Source of the DNA: Flavobacterium circumlabens
Lineage (GTDB): Bacteria > Bacteroidota > Bacteroidia > Flavobacteriales > Flavobacteriaceae
Direction of reading: 5' to 3'
Length of the DNA stretch: 64,000 bases
Assembly: GCF_004345565.1 (NCBI RefSeq)
Contig: NZ_SLWA01000005.1
Span: 359,462-423,461 of the forward strand
The translations under genes and the position numbers were made by a program. Shown here piece by piece: positions 9,197-18,031 of the stretch. Numbering within the stretch: the stretch's first letter is position 1; every line of letters starts with the position of its first letter. The notes beneath the pieces were generated by a model. That model saw only the letters and a list, made by a program, of their open reading frames with translations. It was not told the DNA's origin and searched no databases.

Positions 9197-9448
9197 ATGA
9201 AAAAAGGAATCCACCCGGAAAATTACAGATTAGTTGCATTTAAAGACATGTCTAATGAAGATGTTTTTATCACTAAATCTACTGCAGATACAAAAGAAAC
9301 AATTGAAGTTGACGGAGTTGAGTATCCAGTTGTAAAAATGGAGATTTCAAGAACATCTCACCCTTTTTATACTGGTAAATCTAAACTTATCGATACTGCA
9401 GGACGTATTGATAAATTCAAAACTAAATATGCAAAACACGCTAAATAA
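9197..9448 (+). CDS. rpmE2: 50S ribosomal protein L31 type B
   Basis: 83 residues. The start [19 protein letters not shown] and the block [21 protein letters not shown] are characteristic of bacterial L31. There is no CxxC zinc ribbon, and the insertion of about 15 residues marks the zinc-independent type B paralog, which often replaces the zinc form when zinc is scarce. It is a single gene with its own promoter and a strong terminator. Confidence 0.95.
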   Translation: MKKGIHPENYRLVAFKDMSNEDVFITKSTADTKETIEVDGVEYPVVKMEISRTSHPFYTGKSKLIDTAGRIDKFKTKYAKHAK

Positions 9449-9472
9449 TAAAAGCTGTTTTTCTTTAAATAT

Positions 9473-9503
9473 AAAAGCCTTCCAATTTGGAAGGCTTTTT
9501 TTT
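9473..9503 (+). terminator. Terminator of rpmE2
   Basis: AAAAGCCTTCC pairs with GGAAGGCTTTT around a 5-nt loop, followed by a run of T. It starts 25 bp after the rpmE2 stop codon. Confidence 0.85.
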
Positions 9504-9569
9504 ATGGAATTTTCTGATCGAAAATTGATTTGGTCTTATACACGTTTAATGAAACTCATAAAATATTTG

Positions 9570-9577
9570 TAACTTTG
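9570..9577 (+). promoter_or_regulatory. -7 promoter box before the GlmU-like gene
   Basis: TAACTTTG matches TAnnTTTG exactly, 45 bp before the start codon. No good -33 element is seen at the expected distance, so only the -7 box is claimed. Confidence 0.5.
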
Positions 9578-9622
9578 AACCAGGTAACCAACTCAAAATT
9601 TTAACAAATATTAATTAATTTT

Positions 9623-10798
9623 ATGAATTACATTCTATTTGACGGTCCCGTCCGGAATGCTTTGCTCCCTTTTACTTTTACGAGACCAGTTGCTGATATT
9701 TTAATCGGGATTATGACGATTCGTCAAAAATGGGAAACACGTTTAGGTTCCACTATCACAACTATTACCGAAGATTATTTATCTGCTAAGTTTCCAATGG
9801 TGGAAATGGAAGAAAATGTGATGATCAATGCAGCATATTTACCAAATGATACGCTCGCTGAAATGGTTTCTGATCTAAAGGAAAATCAGGCCATTTTTAA
9901 AGGAGAAGATGTAATCGCTTTTTTTACAACAGAAAATCAGGAAGAAGTTGATTTCGATTCGTACGAGATTATTCAATATAATGACGATTGTTTGACAGTT
10001 GAACATACGTGGGATATTTTTTCTAAAAACGATGCCGCCATTCGTCAGGATTTTATTTACCTGACAGCAGACAGAAAATCACAGCCAATTCCAAAAAGCG
10101 TCAATACCATTGCACCTGAAAATATATTTATAGAAGAAGGGGCAAAATTAGAGTTTGTTACTTTAAATGCTTCGGGCGGTCCTATATATATAGGTAAGAA
10201 TTCGGAGATTATGGAAGGTACAGTAATTCGCGGTCCGTTTGCCTTATGCGAAAATGCGCAGGTAAAACTGAATGCTAAAATTTACGGTGCCACAACAGTT
10301 GGTGTTGGATCCAGAATAGGAGGAGAGGTTAAAAATTCAGTTCTTTTTGCAAATTCAAATAAAGGGCATGACGGATTTTTAGGAGACTCTGTTTTAGGGG
10401 AATGGTGCAACATTGGAGCAGATTCCAACAATTCAAACCTGAAAAACAACTACGAAGAAGTGAAATTGTGGAGCTATGAAACAGAAGGTTTTGCAAAAAC
10501 CGGACTTCAGTTTTGTGGTTTGATGATGGGAGACCACAGTAAATGCGGAATCAATACCATGTTTAACACCGGAACTGTTGTGGGTGTAAGTGCCAATATT
10601 TTCGGCAGTGGATTCCCGCGCAATTTTGTTCCGAGTTTTTCATGGGGAGGTGCATCAGGATTTACGACTTACGTGACCAAAAAAGCTTTTGAAACCGCTA
10701 AACTGGTTATGGGCAGAAGAAACATCGAATTTGATGAAACAGAATCAGCCATCTTAGAGCACATTTTTGAGGAAACAAAAAAGTGGAGAAAAGATTAA
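9623..10798 (+). CDS. GlmU-like putative sugar nucleotidyltransferase with left-handed beta-helix
   Basis: 391 residues. The N-terminal part (MNYILFDGP...LLPFTFTRPVADI) is the Bacteroidetes GlmU-like domain, and the second half is a hexapeptide-repeat left-handed beta-helix (residues ~170-350). This resembles a bifunctional nucleotidyl/acyl-transferase, but the canonical GlmU loop GxGTRM is not present at the N-terminus, so the reaction is uncertain; a role in nucleotide-sugar formation for envelope glycans is inferred. It has its own -7 box, and hairpins follow the gene. Confidence 0.78.
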   Translation: MNYILFDGPVRNALLPFTFTRPVADILIGIMTIRQKWETRLGSTITTITEDYLSAKFPMVEMEENVMINAAYLPNDTLAEMVSDLKENQAIFKGEDVIAFFTTENQEEVDFDSYEIIQYNDDCLTVEHTWDIFSKNDAAIRQDFIYLTADRKSQPIPKSVNTIAPENIFIEEGAKLEFVTLNASGGPIYIGKNSEIMEGTVIRGPFALCENAQVKLNAKIYGATTVGVGSRIGGEVKNSVLFANSNKGHDGFLGDSVLGEWCNIGADSNNSNLKNNYEEVKLWSYETEGFAKTGLQFCGLMMGDHSKCGINTMFNTGTVVGVSANIFGSGFPRNFVPSFSWGGASGFTTYVTKKAFETAKLVMGRRNIEFDETESAILEHIFEETKKWRKD

Positions 10799-10837
10799 GA
10801 TAATTAGATAATTAGTCAATTAGATAATTTTTCAGCA

Positions 10838-10866
10838 ACCCGACAGGTTTTTAAAACCTGTCGGGT
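10838..10866 (+). terminator. Hairpin after the GlmU-like gene
   Basis: ACCCGACAGGTTT and AACCTGTCGGGT form a strong stem 40 bp after the stop codon, followed by T-rich sequence. It is the first of two near-identical hairpins in the tandem duplication here. Confidence 0.55.
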
Positions 10867-11077
10867 TTATTTGTTATACCATTTTTAAAAGTCTCCAATT
10901 AACACATTCTCAAAATTATCTAATTTTCAAATTGGCAGATTATCTAATTGCAATAAACCCGACAAGTTTTTAAAAACCTGTCGGGCTTTGTTTGTTATGA
11001 TATTTTTAAAAGTATGCAATTAGCACATGCTCAAAATTATCTAATTATCTAATTGGCAGATTATCTAATTAATCTAT
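10839..11077. repeat. 119-bp tandem duplication, two copies, each with a GC-rich hairpin
   Basis: The unit starts with CCCGACAGGTTTTTAAAACC at 10839 and recurs from 10958 (CCCGACAAGTTTTTAAAAACC), a period of 119 bp. Shared blocks include TTGTTAT, ATTTTTAAAAGT, CTCAAAATTATCTAATT and ATTGGCAGATTATCTAATT. This fills most of the 349-bp gap between the GlmU-like and ABC-F genes. Short ATTAGATAATTA blocks before 10839 belong to the same AT-rich repeat. Confidence 0.8.
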
Positions 11078-11082
11078 CTTTG
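11053..11082 (+). promoter_or_regulatory. Promoter of the ABC-F gene
   Basis: TTG at 11053-11055 and TATCTTTG at 11075-11082 with a 19-bp spacer fit the Bacteroidetes consensus. The -33 part lies inside the second copy of the tandem duplication; the first copy has no -7 box. Confidence 0.7.
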
Positions 11083-11110
11083 CGCTTTCAAAAAATACGT
11101 GCTGAAAGAT

Positions 11111-11147
11111 CTAAAAATCTAAGCAGTCTAAAAATCTAAAAATCTAA
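11111..11147. repeat. Short TCTAAAAA-type repeats before the ABC-F start codon
   Basis: The octamer TCTAAAAA recurs about every 9-20 bp (11111-11147) up to the start codon. It is low-complexity leader sequence in the 5' untranslated region, with no clear function. Confidence 0.6.
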
Positions 11148-12782
11148 ATGATTACAGTTAACGATATTTCAGTTCAGTTTGGTGGAACTACTCTTTTTAG
11201 CGATGTCTCTTTTGCTATAAACGAAAATGATAAAATTGCCCTTATGGGTAAGAATGGTGCGGGAAAATCGACACTTTTAAAAATAATTGCAGGGCAGAGT
11301 AAACCTTCTACCGGAAATATCTCAGCTCCAAAAGAAGCTGTTATCGCTTATCTGCCGCAGCATTTGCTAACGACAGACGGAGCAACTGTAATGGAAGAAG
11401 CATCGAAAGCTTTTGGTGAAATTTTTAGTATGAAAGCTGAAATCGATGAAATCAACGAACAATTAACCGTTCGTACCGATTACGAAAGTGATCAGTATAT
11501 GAAGCTTATCGAAAGAGTTTCTGATTTAAGCGAGAAATTCTATGCTATTGAAGAAGTAAATTACGAAGCTGAAGTAGAGAAAATATTAGTTGGTTTAGGA
11601 TTTGAGCGTGAAGATTTTACACGTCAGACTTCTGAATTTTCAGGAGGATGGAGAATGCGTATTGAACTGGCTAAAATCCTTTTGCAAAAACCGGATTTAA
11701 TTTTATTGGATGAGCCAACCAACCACATGGATATTGAAAGTATCCAATGGTTAGAAGATTTTCTTTTGAATGCTGCCAAGGCAGTTGTAGTCATTTCGCA
11801 CGACAGGGCATTCGTAGATAATATTACCAATCGTACGATTGAAGTTACAATGGGAAGGATTTACGATTACAAAGCGAAATATTCTCATTATTTAGAATTG
11901 AGAAAAGACCGTCGTATTCACCAGCAAAAAGCATATGACGAGCAACAGAGAATGATTGCTGATAACAGAACTTTTATTGACCGTTTTAAAGGAACATTCT
12001 CTAAAACAGATGCCGTTCAGTCCCGCGTTAAGATGTTGGAAAAATTGGTAATTGTTCAGGTTGATGAAGTAGATACTTCTGCCTTGAAATTAAAATTTCC
12101 TCCTGCGGCGCGTTCGGGCCAATATCCTGTTGTGGTAAAAGATTTATCAAAATCATATGGCGATCATGTCGTTTTTAAAGATGCCAATATTGTGATCGAA
12201 AGAGGTCAGAAAGTTGCTTTTGTCGGTAAAAACGGAGAAGGAAAATCGACTATGATTAAAGCCATCATGAAAGAGATTGGTATTGATGAAGGAAGTGTCG
12301 AAATTGGACATAATTCGCAAATTGGATATTTCGCTCAGAATCAGGCTGCCTTATTAGATGAAAATGCAACTATTTTCGAAACGATTGATGGTATTGCCGT
12401 TGGTGACGTCAGAACACAGATTAAAAATATTCTAGGGGCATTTATGTTTCATGGTGATGATATTACCAAAAAAGTAAAAGTACTTTCAGGTGGTGAAAAA
12501 ACACGTCTGGCAATGATTAAATTGTTGTTGGAACCTGTAAACCTGCTGATTCTGGATGAGCCTTCGAATCACCTGGATATGAAAACAAAAGACATCATCA
12601 AGGATGCTTTACGTGATTTTGACGGAACGCTAATCCTGGTTTCTCACGATCGTGATTTCCTTGACGGACTAGCGACTAAAGTTTTCGAATTTGGAAATAA
12701 ACGAGTGAAAGAACATTTTGAAGATGTTGCCGGTTTCTTGGCACATAAAAAAATGGATTCTATGAGAGAGATCGAAAAGTAA
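11148..12782 (+). CDS. ABC-F family ATPase (translation-factor type)
   Basis: 544 residues with two tandem ABC domains and no membrane segments, the ABC-F layout. First Walker A GKNGAGKST near residue 35, signature FSGGWRMRIELA near 165 and Walker B LILLDEPTNHMD near 185; second Walker A GKNGEGKST near 360, signature LSGGEKTRLAM near 447 and LILDEPSNHLD near 468. The linker between domains is rich in charged residues, as in EttA/Uup-type factors that act at the ribosome. It is monocistronic, with its own promoter and terminator. The subfamily is not assigned. Confidence 0.9.
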   Translation: MITVNDISVQFGGTTLFSDVSFAINENDKIALMGKNGAGKSTLLKIIAGQSKPSTGNISAPKEAVIAYLPQHLLTTDGATVMEEASKAFGEIFSMKAEIDEINEQLTVRTDYESDQYMKLIERVSDLSEKFYAIEEVNYEAEVEKILVGLGFEREDFTRQTSEFSGGWRMRIELAKILLQKPDLILLDEPTNHMDIESIQWLEDFLLNAAKAVVVISHDRAFVDNITNRTIEVTMGRIYDYKAKYSHYLELRKDRRIHQQKAYDEQQRMIADNRTFIDRFKGTFSKTDAVQSRVKMLEKLVIVQVDEVDTSALKLKFPPAARSGQYPVVVKDLSKSYGDHVVFKDANIVIERGQKVAFVGKNGEGKSTMIKAIMKEIGIDEGSVEIGHNSQIGYFAQNQAALLDENATIFETIDGIAVGDVRTQIKNILGAFMFHGDDITKKVKVLSGGEKTRLAMIKLLLEPVNLLILDEPSNHLDMKTKDIIKDALRDFDGTLILVSHDRDFLDGLATKVFEFGNKRVKEHFEDVAGFLAHKKMDSMREIEK

Positions 12783-12803
12783 TTTTTCGACACTAGATAA
12801 GTA

Positions 12804-12834
12804 AAAAGCGCAGTTAATTCCTGCGCTTTTTTTT
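12804..12834 (+). terminator. Terminator of the ABC-F gene
   Basis: AAAAGCGCAG and CTGCGCTTTT pair around a 7-nt loop, followed by eight T. It lies 20 bp after the stop codon. Confidence 0.85.
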
Positions 12835-13006
12835 GCTTCATGCTTTTCTAACATAATTTTAATGCAATTTTTTTTACAATAGCTTATTTATTTTCCTTAC
12901 TTTAGGAGAATGCTTTTGAATGGAATACAAACCGACGTATGTTTCGGGATCCAAATCCTGATTTTAAACCAGGCAGTAAAAATCTAATTTTTTATTTAGG
13001 AAGTTT

Positions 13007-14161
13007 ATGAGTAATTCATTGATAAACAGAATTGTTTTTATCCTTTTTATAATGCCACTTTTCATGAATGCCCAGGTTGATGTCAATCAGGCAACAGCAG
13101 AGGCTGAAGAAGCCGTGAAATATCCGCAGTTTCAATTCAAAGGACTTTTTCAGGCCCGGTATCTATCTTCTTTTGGAGATAATGTTGATGTTATGGGAGT
13201 TCATCATGCTACGGGTGAAGAGGTGACACGAAGTTCTTTTGATATAAAAAGAATGCGCGTTGGCCTTAATACAAAGCTCAGCAAAGAAACCGAAGTCGTT
13301 ATTTTGGTGAATTTAGCCGATTTTAAATCCGATCCAAAAACTAAAGTACTTGAAAATGCCTATGCAAAATATACTTTTAGTAAATATCTCGCTTTAACCG
13401 GAGGTCAGTTTCGTCCTGCCTTTGGTATAGAGGAACTTGTTCCCGTTGACATTATTAAATCTTTTGATTTTTCCAATCAGTATTATGAATTTGGTAAAAA
13501 TGGCTGGACCAGTTTTCAGATCGGAGCTTCGGCAACCGGATCGGTAGATGTTGGAAAACTACCCGTTAGTTACGCCGTTTCAGTTTTAAACGGAAATGGA
13601 AAGAATCAGGAGAAAGATAAAGATAACGGAAAACAGTATTCGACGCGATGGGTTTTCGGACTTTCCAAAGCGTATAAAATTAATTTAGGCTTAAACGGAG
13701 GAATTGGAAAAGTTTTCAAAAAGGATGTTTTTGCTTTAGGAGCAGATATTACCAGTGATTTTAAACTTACCGATAAGTTAACTTTTGATCTGCAGATGGA
13801 ATACAAACAAGGAACAAACCACAACTTATATTTTTCACTGCCAGTAGAGACCAGGACTTCAGATGTTGCAGATTATCAAATGCGTGGTTACTATATCATG
13901 CCTAATTTGAGATATACCGTAAATTACGGAAAGTTATCCTCTCTGGAGTTTTCATGCCGCTATGAATCTTTTGATCCAAGTTATAAAATTGCTCCCAATG
14001 TTCGTCAGACCTGCATACCGATGATTAGTCTTGAATTTGGAAAAGCGTATTTAGGCCGGATTGAGATGGGGCTTGAAATTGACAGATTTGATAAAAGTAT
14101 TCCGAATACGTCAACATACAATGATGAATTGTTCCTGATTCAGTTGCAGCTTCGACTTTAA
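13007..14161 (+). CDS. Outer-membrane porin, phosphate-selective porin O/P-like
   Basis: 384 residues. The signal peptide ends near MNAQ (residue ~24). The rest is a beta-barrel with periodic aromatic strands; FKGLFQARY, SFDIKRMRVG, ENAYAKYTF and GGQFRPAFGIEE are typical of the OprO/OprP family. These trimeric porins pass anions across the outer membrane. The start codon is preceded by a TTTAGGAAG ribosome-binding-like stretch. A DASS anion carrier follows 20 bp downstream, so the pair probably moves an organic or inorganic anion across both membranes; phosphate specificity is not implied. Confidence 0.82.
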   Translation: MSNSLINRIVFILFIMPLFMNAQVDVNQATAEAEEAVKYPQFQFKGLFQARYLSSFGDNVDVMGVHHATGEEVTRSSFDIKRMRVGLNTKLSKETEVVILVNLADFKSDPKTKVLENAYAKYTFSKYLALTGGQFRPAFGIEELVPVDIIKSFDFSNQYYEFGKNGWTSFQIGASATGSVDVGKLPVSYAVSVLNGNGKNQEKDKDNGKQYSTRWVFGLSKAYKINLGLNGGIGKVFKKDVFALGADITSDFKLTDKLTFDLQMEYKQGTNHNLYFSLPVETRTSDVADYQMRGYYIMPNLRYTVNYGKLSSLEFSCRYESFDPSYKIAPNVRQTCIPMISLEFGKAYLGRIEMGLEIDRFDKSIPNTSTYNDELFLIQLQLRL

Positions 14162-14181
14162 TATAATTAAATACCAGGTTT

Positions 14182-15612
14182 ATGAAAGAAGTAAAGATAC
14201 CTCAAGTCCTAATTACACTTGCAATTGGAATTGCAATCTGGTTCATTCCGGCACCGGAAGGTGTTGTGATCGAAGCCTGGCATCTGTTTGCCATTTTTGT
14301 CGCTACGATTGTTGGGATTATACTCAAGGCTGCTCCAATGGGAACTATGTGTATGGTTGCAATTGCACTGACTGCTTTTTCGCAGGTTTTAGCGCCCGGT
14401 GATGCCGGAAAATCGATAACATTAGCATTGAAAGGTTTTGGAGATAAAGTAATCTGGCTAATTGGGATTTCGTTTTTTATCGCAAGGGGATTTATTAAAA
14501 CAGGTCTGGGAAACAGAATTGCTTTTCTATTCATAAAAATATTCGGAAAAAGTTCGCTCGGACTGGCGTATGGTTTAGGACTGGCTGATTTAGTTCTGGC
14601 TCCGGCTGTACCGAGTAATACGGCGAGAGGTGGAGGAATTATTTATCCGATCATGAAATCAATGTCAATGAGTTTTGGTTCGATGCCCGATCAGCCGGAA
14701 ACACACCGAAAATTAGGAGCCTTTCTCACGTTGAGCAGTTATAATATGAATCTGATTGCTTCTTCTATGTTTTTGACAGGAACAGCAAGTAATCCGATGT
14801 GTCAGAAATTCGCATTCAATCTGGGAATAAAAATTACTTGGATTTCATGGGCTGTTGCAGCAATTGTCCCGGGTTTGGTGGCGTTTTTTGTAATTCCTTT
14901 GGTATTGTATAAAATATATCCGCCGGAACTTAAAAAAACGGGAGATGCTCCTCAGATTGCGACTCAAAAACTAAAAGAAATGGGGCCGATTACCCGTAAC
15001 GAATGGATGATGCTGCTAACTTTCTTTATTTTGTTGTTTCTCTGGATGACTGGTGATTTGTTTTCTATCGATGCCACTACTACCGCTTTTATAGGTTTGG
15101 TTATTTTGCTTTTAACTTCGGTTTTAACCTGGGAAGATGTAAAAGCCGAAAAAGGAGCATGGGATACGATTGTCTGGTTCTCCGTTTTGGTAATGATGGC
15201 CAGTTCACTTAACGAATTAGGATTTATTGGCTGGTTTAGTAATCTGGTAAAAGCAGAAATAGGAGGATTAAGCTGGCAGATGGCTTTTCCGATTATTGTA
15301 TTGGTGTATTTCTTCAGTCACTATCTTTTTGCTAGCGCAACAGCACACGTGGCCGCCATGTATGCAGCCTTGCTTGGTGTTGGAATTTCACTCGGAATTC
15401 CGGGATTACTGCTGGCTTTTATGCTTGGTTTTATAGGATCGCTTTACGGAACTTTAACGCACTATGGTCACGGCCCGGCTCCGGTATTCTTCGGGAGCGG
15501 GTATGTTGATCTGAAAGACTGGTGGATAAAAGGCCTCGTAACCGGAGTGTTCATGCTCTTCATTTATATGACGATCGGTGGAGCCTGGCTCCGGGTTATT
15601 GGCTATTTTTAA
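14182..15612 (+). CDS. DASS family anion/dicarboxylate:Na+ symporter
   Basis: 476 residues and about 12 hydrophobic segments. Diagnostic motifs of the divalent anion:sodium symporter family are visible: AVPSNTARGGGIIYPI (~144-159), LTGTASNPM (~195-203) and GTLTHYGHGPAP (~430-441), the last typical of the CitT/plant 2-oxoglutarate-malate translocator branch. It likely imports dicarboxylates such as malate, succinate or oxoglutarate across the inner membrane. It forms an apparent operon with the porin 20 bp upstream. Confidence 0.88.
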   Translation: MKEVKIPQVLITLAIGIAIWFIPAPEGVVIEAWHLFAIFVATIVGIILKAAPMGTMCMVAIALTAFSQVLAPGDAGKSITLALKGFGDKVIWLIGISFFIARGFIKTGLGNRIAFLFIKIFGKSSLGLAYGLGLADLVLAPAVPSNTARGGGIIYPIMKSMSMSFGSMPDQPETHRKLGAFLTLSSYNMNLIASSMFLTGTASNPMCQKFAFNLGIKITWISWAVAAIVPGLVAFFVIPLVLYKIYPPELKKTGDAPQIATQKLKEMGPITRNEWMMLLTFFILLFLWMTGDLFSIDATTTAFIGLVILLLTSVLTWEDVKAEKGAWDTIVWFSVLVMMASSLNELGFIGWFSNLVKAEIGGLSWQMAFPIIVLVYFFSHYLFASATAHVAAMYAALLGVGISLGIPGLLLAFMLGFIGSLYGTLTHYGHGPAPVFFGSGYVDLKDWWIKGLVTGVFMLFIYMTIGGAWLRVIGYF

Positions 15613-15614
15613 AA

Positions 15615-15920
15615 CTAAATCCTGATTCCAGGAGGAAGCAATTCTTTGTATTTTGGATTTTTTTTAATGAATAAGGCGATTTTTGGAGAAATAGGCATCA
15701 GTTTGAATTTCTTTTCGATAATGACTTCCATGATGTTTTTAAGTAGTGCATCAATTACGGCCTGATTTTCATAACCTTCCGGGGTATTGATTTTGGTTAA
15801 GAAAATTTTCTTTTCCTGAAATGAATATTCAACAGTTAGCATTCCTTCCGGTACTATGGTTTCAAATTGTCTTGCGAAAGTATTGTCTTTGATTTCCATA
15901 GATTCAATTGTTTGTTCCAT
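15615..15920 (-). CDS. Small GNAT-type acetyltransferase, YjdJ/CG family
   Basis: 101 residues. The pattern LTVEYSFQEKKIFLTKINTP, then a helix, then a C-terminal FKLMPISPKIALFIKKNP matches the short Acetyltransf_CG family (E. coli YjdJ and relatives), which folds like the second half of GNAT enzymes. Substrate and physiological role are unknown. It converges on the DASS carrier gene with only 2 bp between stop codons. Confidence 0.72.
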   Translation of the reverse strand: MEQTIESMEIKDNTFARQFETIVPEGMLTVEYSFQEKKIFLTKINTPEGYENQAVIDALLKNIMEVIIEKKFKLMPISPKIALFIKKNPKYKELLPPGIRI

Positions 15921-16211
15921 AACAAATTTGTGTTTTAGGTCCTGTTAAAAAAATAGGTTTGAGGCTTGAAACAAGTATGAAAGAAAATTCTGTATAAGAT
16001 TTTTAATCGTATTTTATTTCAAATACAAAGGTAATCAATTGATTTTCAATATTGAATTATTTTTTGTTGGAGAGGGTTATGTTGACCATTACTTTGTGGT
16101 TCCATTTTTTATTTTTCTTGTAATATTACGGTCTGAAATTTGCTTGAAATAGTAAAAAAAGTAACTTTAAACTTTCTAACAAGATTTGTAATTGTAATTT
16201 CTTTTCATTCA

Positions 16212-16871
16212 ATGAGTAAAATTCCGGTTTATTTTATGCCAGGACTGGCTGCAGGTTCATCCATTTTTGAAAATATTCACTTAGATGAATCCATTTTTGA
16301 AATGTGTTTATTGGAGTGGGAAATTCCGCTTCCAAAAGAACCTTTATCTGATTATGCACTCCGAATTGCCAAAAACATCAAACATCCGAATCCGGTTTTA
16401 ATCGGAGTTTCTTTTGGCGGTATTCTGGTTCAGGAAATGGCAAAACATATTGAGGCCAGAAAAGTGATTATTATCTCAAGTGTCAGAAGTAATCTTGAGT
16501 TTCCGAGAAGAATGAAAATCGGAAAAACTACAAAAGCGTATAAGCTGATTCCGATGCAATTGCTGTTGAATGTAGAAAAGCTGGCAAAGTTTTCGTTTGG
16601 AGAAAAAATAAACAAGCGTATCAAGTTATACGAAAAATTTCTGTCTGTCCGGGATCTTTATTATTTGCAATGGGCGGTGGAGACTGTTATTCTATGGGAC
16701 AGAAATCAGGTCGATGAAAATGTAATTCATATTCACGGAGATCAGGATGATGTTTTTCCGATTAAATATATCAAAAGTTGCATTGTGGTAAAAGGAGGGA
16801 CTCATGTTATGATTATCAATAAATACAAATGGCTTAATGAGAATCTGCCTTCTATAATATTGGAAGAATAA
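16212..16871 (+). CDS. Alpha/beta hydrolase
   Basis: About 219 residues from ATG 16212 (MSKIPVYFMPG). An in-frame TTG 72 bp upstream would add a poor leader. The fold starts with a strand and the oxyanion region PGLAAGSS; the nucleophile elbow GVSFGG (Ser ~67) and the late HGDQDD and GGTHVMII supply the acid and His of the catalytic triad. The substrate is unknown. It has no signal peptide, so it is probably cytoplasmic. Confidence 0.8.
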   Translation: MSKIPVYFMPGLAAGSSIFENIHLDESIFEMCLLEWEIPLPKEPLSDYALRIAKNIKHPNPVLIGVSFGGILVQEMAKHIEARKVIIISSVRSNLEFPRRMKIGKTTKAYKLIPMQLLLNVEKLAKFSFGEKINKRIKLYEKFLSVRDLYYLQWAVETVILWDRNQVDENVIHIHGDQDDVFPIKYIKSCIVVKGGTHVMIINKYKWLNENLPSIILEE

Positions 16872-17017
16872 GGGGGGGTAAAATTCCAATTTTTTAAATT
16901 CCAAATTCCAATACTTGAAAAATGTAAATTGCAATCGTTTAAATTCCAAATCCCAAAAATCTAAACTCAGAAATCTAAAATAAAAAATCCCAAATTCACA
17001 ATTTGAATTTGGGATTT
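16872..17017. repeat. AATTCCAAA repeats ending in a bidirectional terminator hairpin
   Basis: Short AAATTCCAAATTCC-type repeats fill the gap between convergent genes. The last part, 16985-17017, is a perfect hairpin with 13-bp arms (AAATCCCAAATTC / GAATTTGGGATTT) and a 7-nt loop; its A/T flanks allow termination from both sides. The same repeat style recurs near 33240-33340 and 53797-53847. Confidence 0.7.
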
Positions 17018-17041
17018 CTAATATTGGGATTCAAAAAATCG

Positions 17042-17557
17042 TTAGATTTTCTTCATCTGATCTTTCATCATTGTAATTTGTTCTTTCAGCATACCTTGTT
17101 TGTCTAATTTCTTAGCTTCATTTAGTAAATTGGTAGCTTCCAGTTTTCTTCTGCGTGACATGGCAACTCCGGCAAGGTTTAGTTTGGCGACAGCTAAATC
17201 CATATCCATAGATAATCCAAGTTCGATTGCTTTCTTGAAATGTTTCTCTGCCTGGTTGATATTGGTTTGAGACAACATGATTCCGTGCAGGTAATTAAAG
17301 TATCCCTGTTGTTTTCTCACTAACGCAGCTTCAGGATTTTTAATGTATGCCAGCCATTTTTTAGCGCCTTCAAAGTCTTGTTTTCTTAATTTAAGGAAGG
17401 CTAAAAGGATAAATTCATTTTTAAAGTAAAGAAAAATTGGGATTGCAGTTAGTAAAATAAGGAAAATTCCATTACCGATATTGCTTTCTGTAAATTGCCA
17501 AATGCCAGCGACTACAAGAAGTCCGGCCAAAATAAGTTTAATATTTTTGTGAAACAT
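17042..17557 (-). CDS. Membrane-anchored TPR-like protein
   Basis: 171 residues. Two hydrophobic segments at residues ~7-22 and ~28-45 anchor a C-terminal helical part. Its repeats (FEGAKKWLAYIKNPEAAL, INQAEKHFKKAIELGL, LEATNLLNEAKKLDKQG) look like tetratricopeptide helices. Such proteins scaffold partners; none is evident here. A -7-like TATATTTG lies on this strand at 17580-17587, divergent from rpmH. Confidence 0.65.
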   Translation of the reverse strand: MFHKNIKLILAGLLVVAGIWQFTESNIGNGIFLILLTAIPIFLYFKNEFILLAFLKLRKQDFEGAKKWLAYIKNPEAALVRKQQGYFNYLHGIMLSQTNINQAEKHFKKAIELGLSMDMDLAVAKLNLAGVAMSRRRKLEATNLLNEAKKLDKQGMLKEQITMMKDQMKKI

Positions 17558-17621
17558 AATAGATGTATATTTGTGATTGCAAATATAGTAAAATGAATTA
17601 AAAATATTTTTATTAAAGTAC

Positions 17622-17651
17622 TTGCCAGAAAAAAAAGTCTTTGTATATTTG
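17622..17651 (+). promoter_or_regulatory. Promoter of rpmH
   Basis: TTG at 17622-17624 and TATATTTG at 17644-17651, spacer 19 bp, match the Bacteroidetes primary promoter pattern. The leader would be about 70 nt. Confidence 0.75.
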
Positions 17652-17723
17652 CACTCGGTTTTAGAATAACGATATTCGAAAACAGAAAAGAGATATTAGA
17701 TACCATTTTAAAGATACAAAGCA

Positions 17724-17885
17724 ATGAGCAAAAGAACGTTTCAACCATCGAAAAGAAAAAGAAGAAATAAGCACGGATTTATGGACAGAATGGCTTCTGC
17801 GAATGGAAGAAAAGTTCTAGCGCGCAGAAGAGCAAAAGGAAGACATAAATTGACTGTTTCTAGCGAACCTAGACACAAAAAATAA
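17724..17885 (+). CDS. rpmH: 50S ribosomal protein L34
   Basis: 53 residues. [19 protein letters not shown], then [19 protein letters not shown], is the universal L34 sequence. Highly basic, it binds 23S rRNA in the large subunit. It is slightly longer than the 44-46 residue proteobacterial form because of the C-terminal tail SEPRHKK. It has its own promoter and terminator. The usual neighbours rnpA and dnaA are absent here. Confidence 0.97.
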
Positions 17886-17902
17886 TGTTTGTATAAACAT
17901 AA

Positions 17903-17937
17903 ATAAGGCGTTACTTTTTTTAGTATCGCCTTTTTTT
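17903..17937 (+). terminator. Terminator of rpmH
   Basis: AAGGCGTTAC pairs with GTATCGCCTT (one mismatch) around a T-rich loop, followed by seven T. It begins 18 bp after the stop codon. Confidence 0.7.
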
Positions 17938-18031
17938 ATACCTTGTCGGTAAAAATATTGCAACGTTCTAGTTTAGAATAGACTACGAATGTTTTTTAAA
18001 GTACTTTATATAACTACACAATACAAATAAA

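Noticed and set aside
10838..10990. Two GC-rich hairpins considered as CRISPR repeats
   Set aside because: Only two copies, part of a 119-bp tandem duplication with no spacers and no cas genes nearby.
16140..16211. Upstream TTG start for the alpha/beta hydrolase
   Set aside because: The extra 24 residues are outside the fold, and the ATG at 16212 gives the usual family N-terminus.
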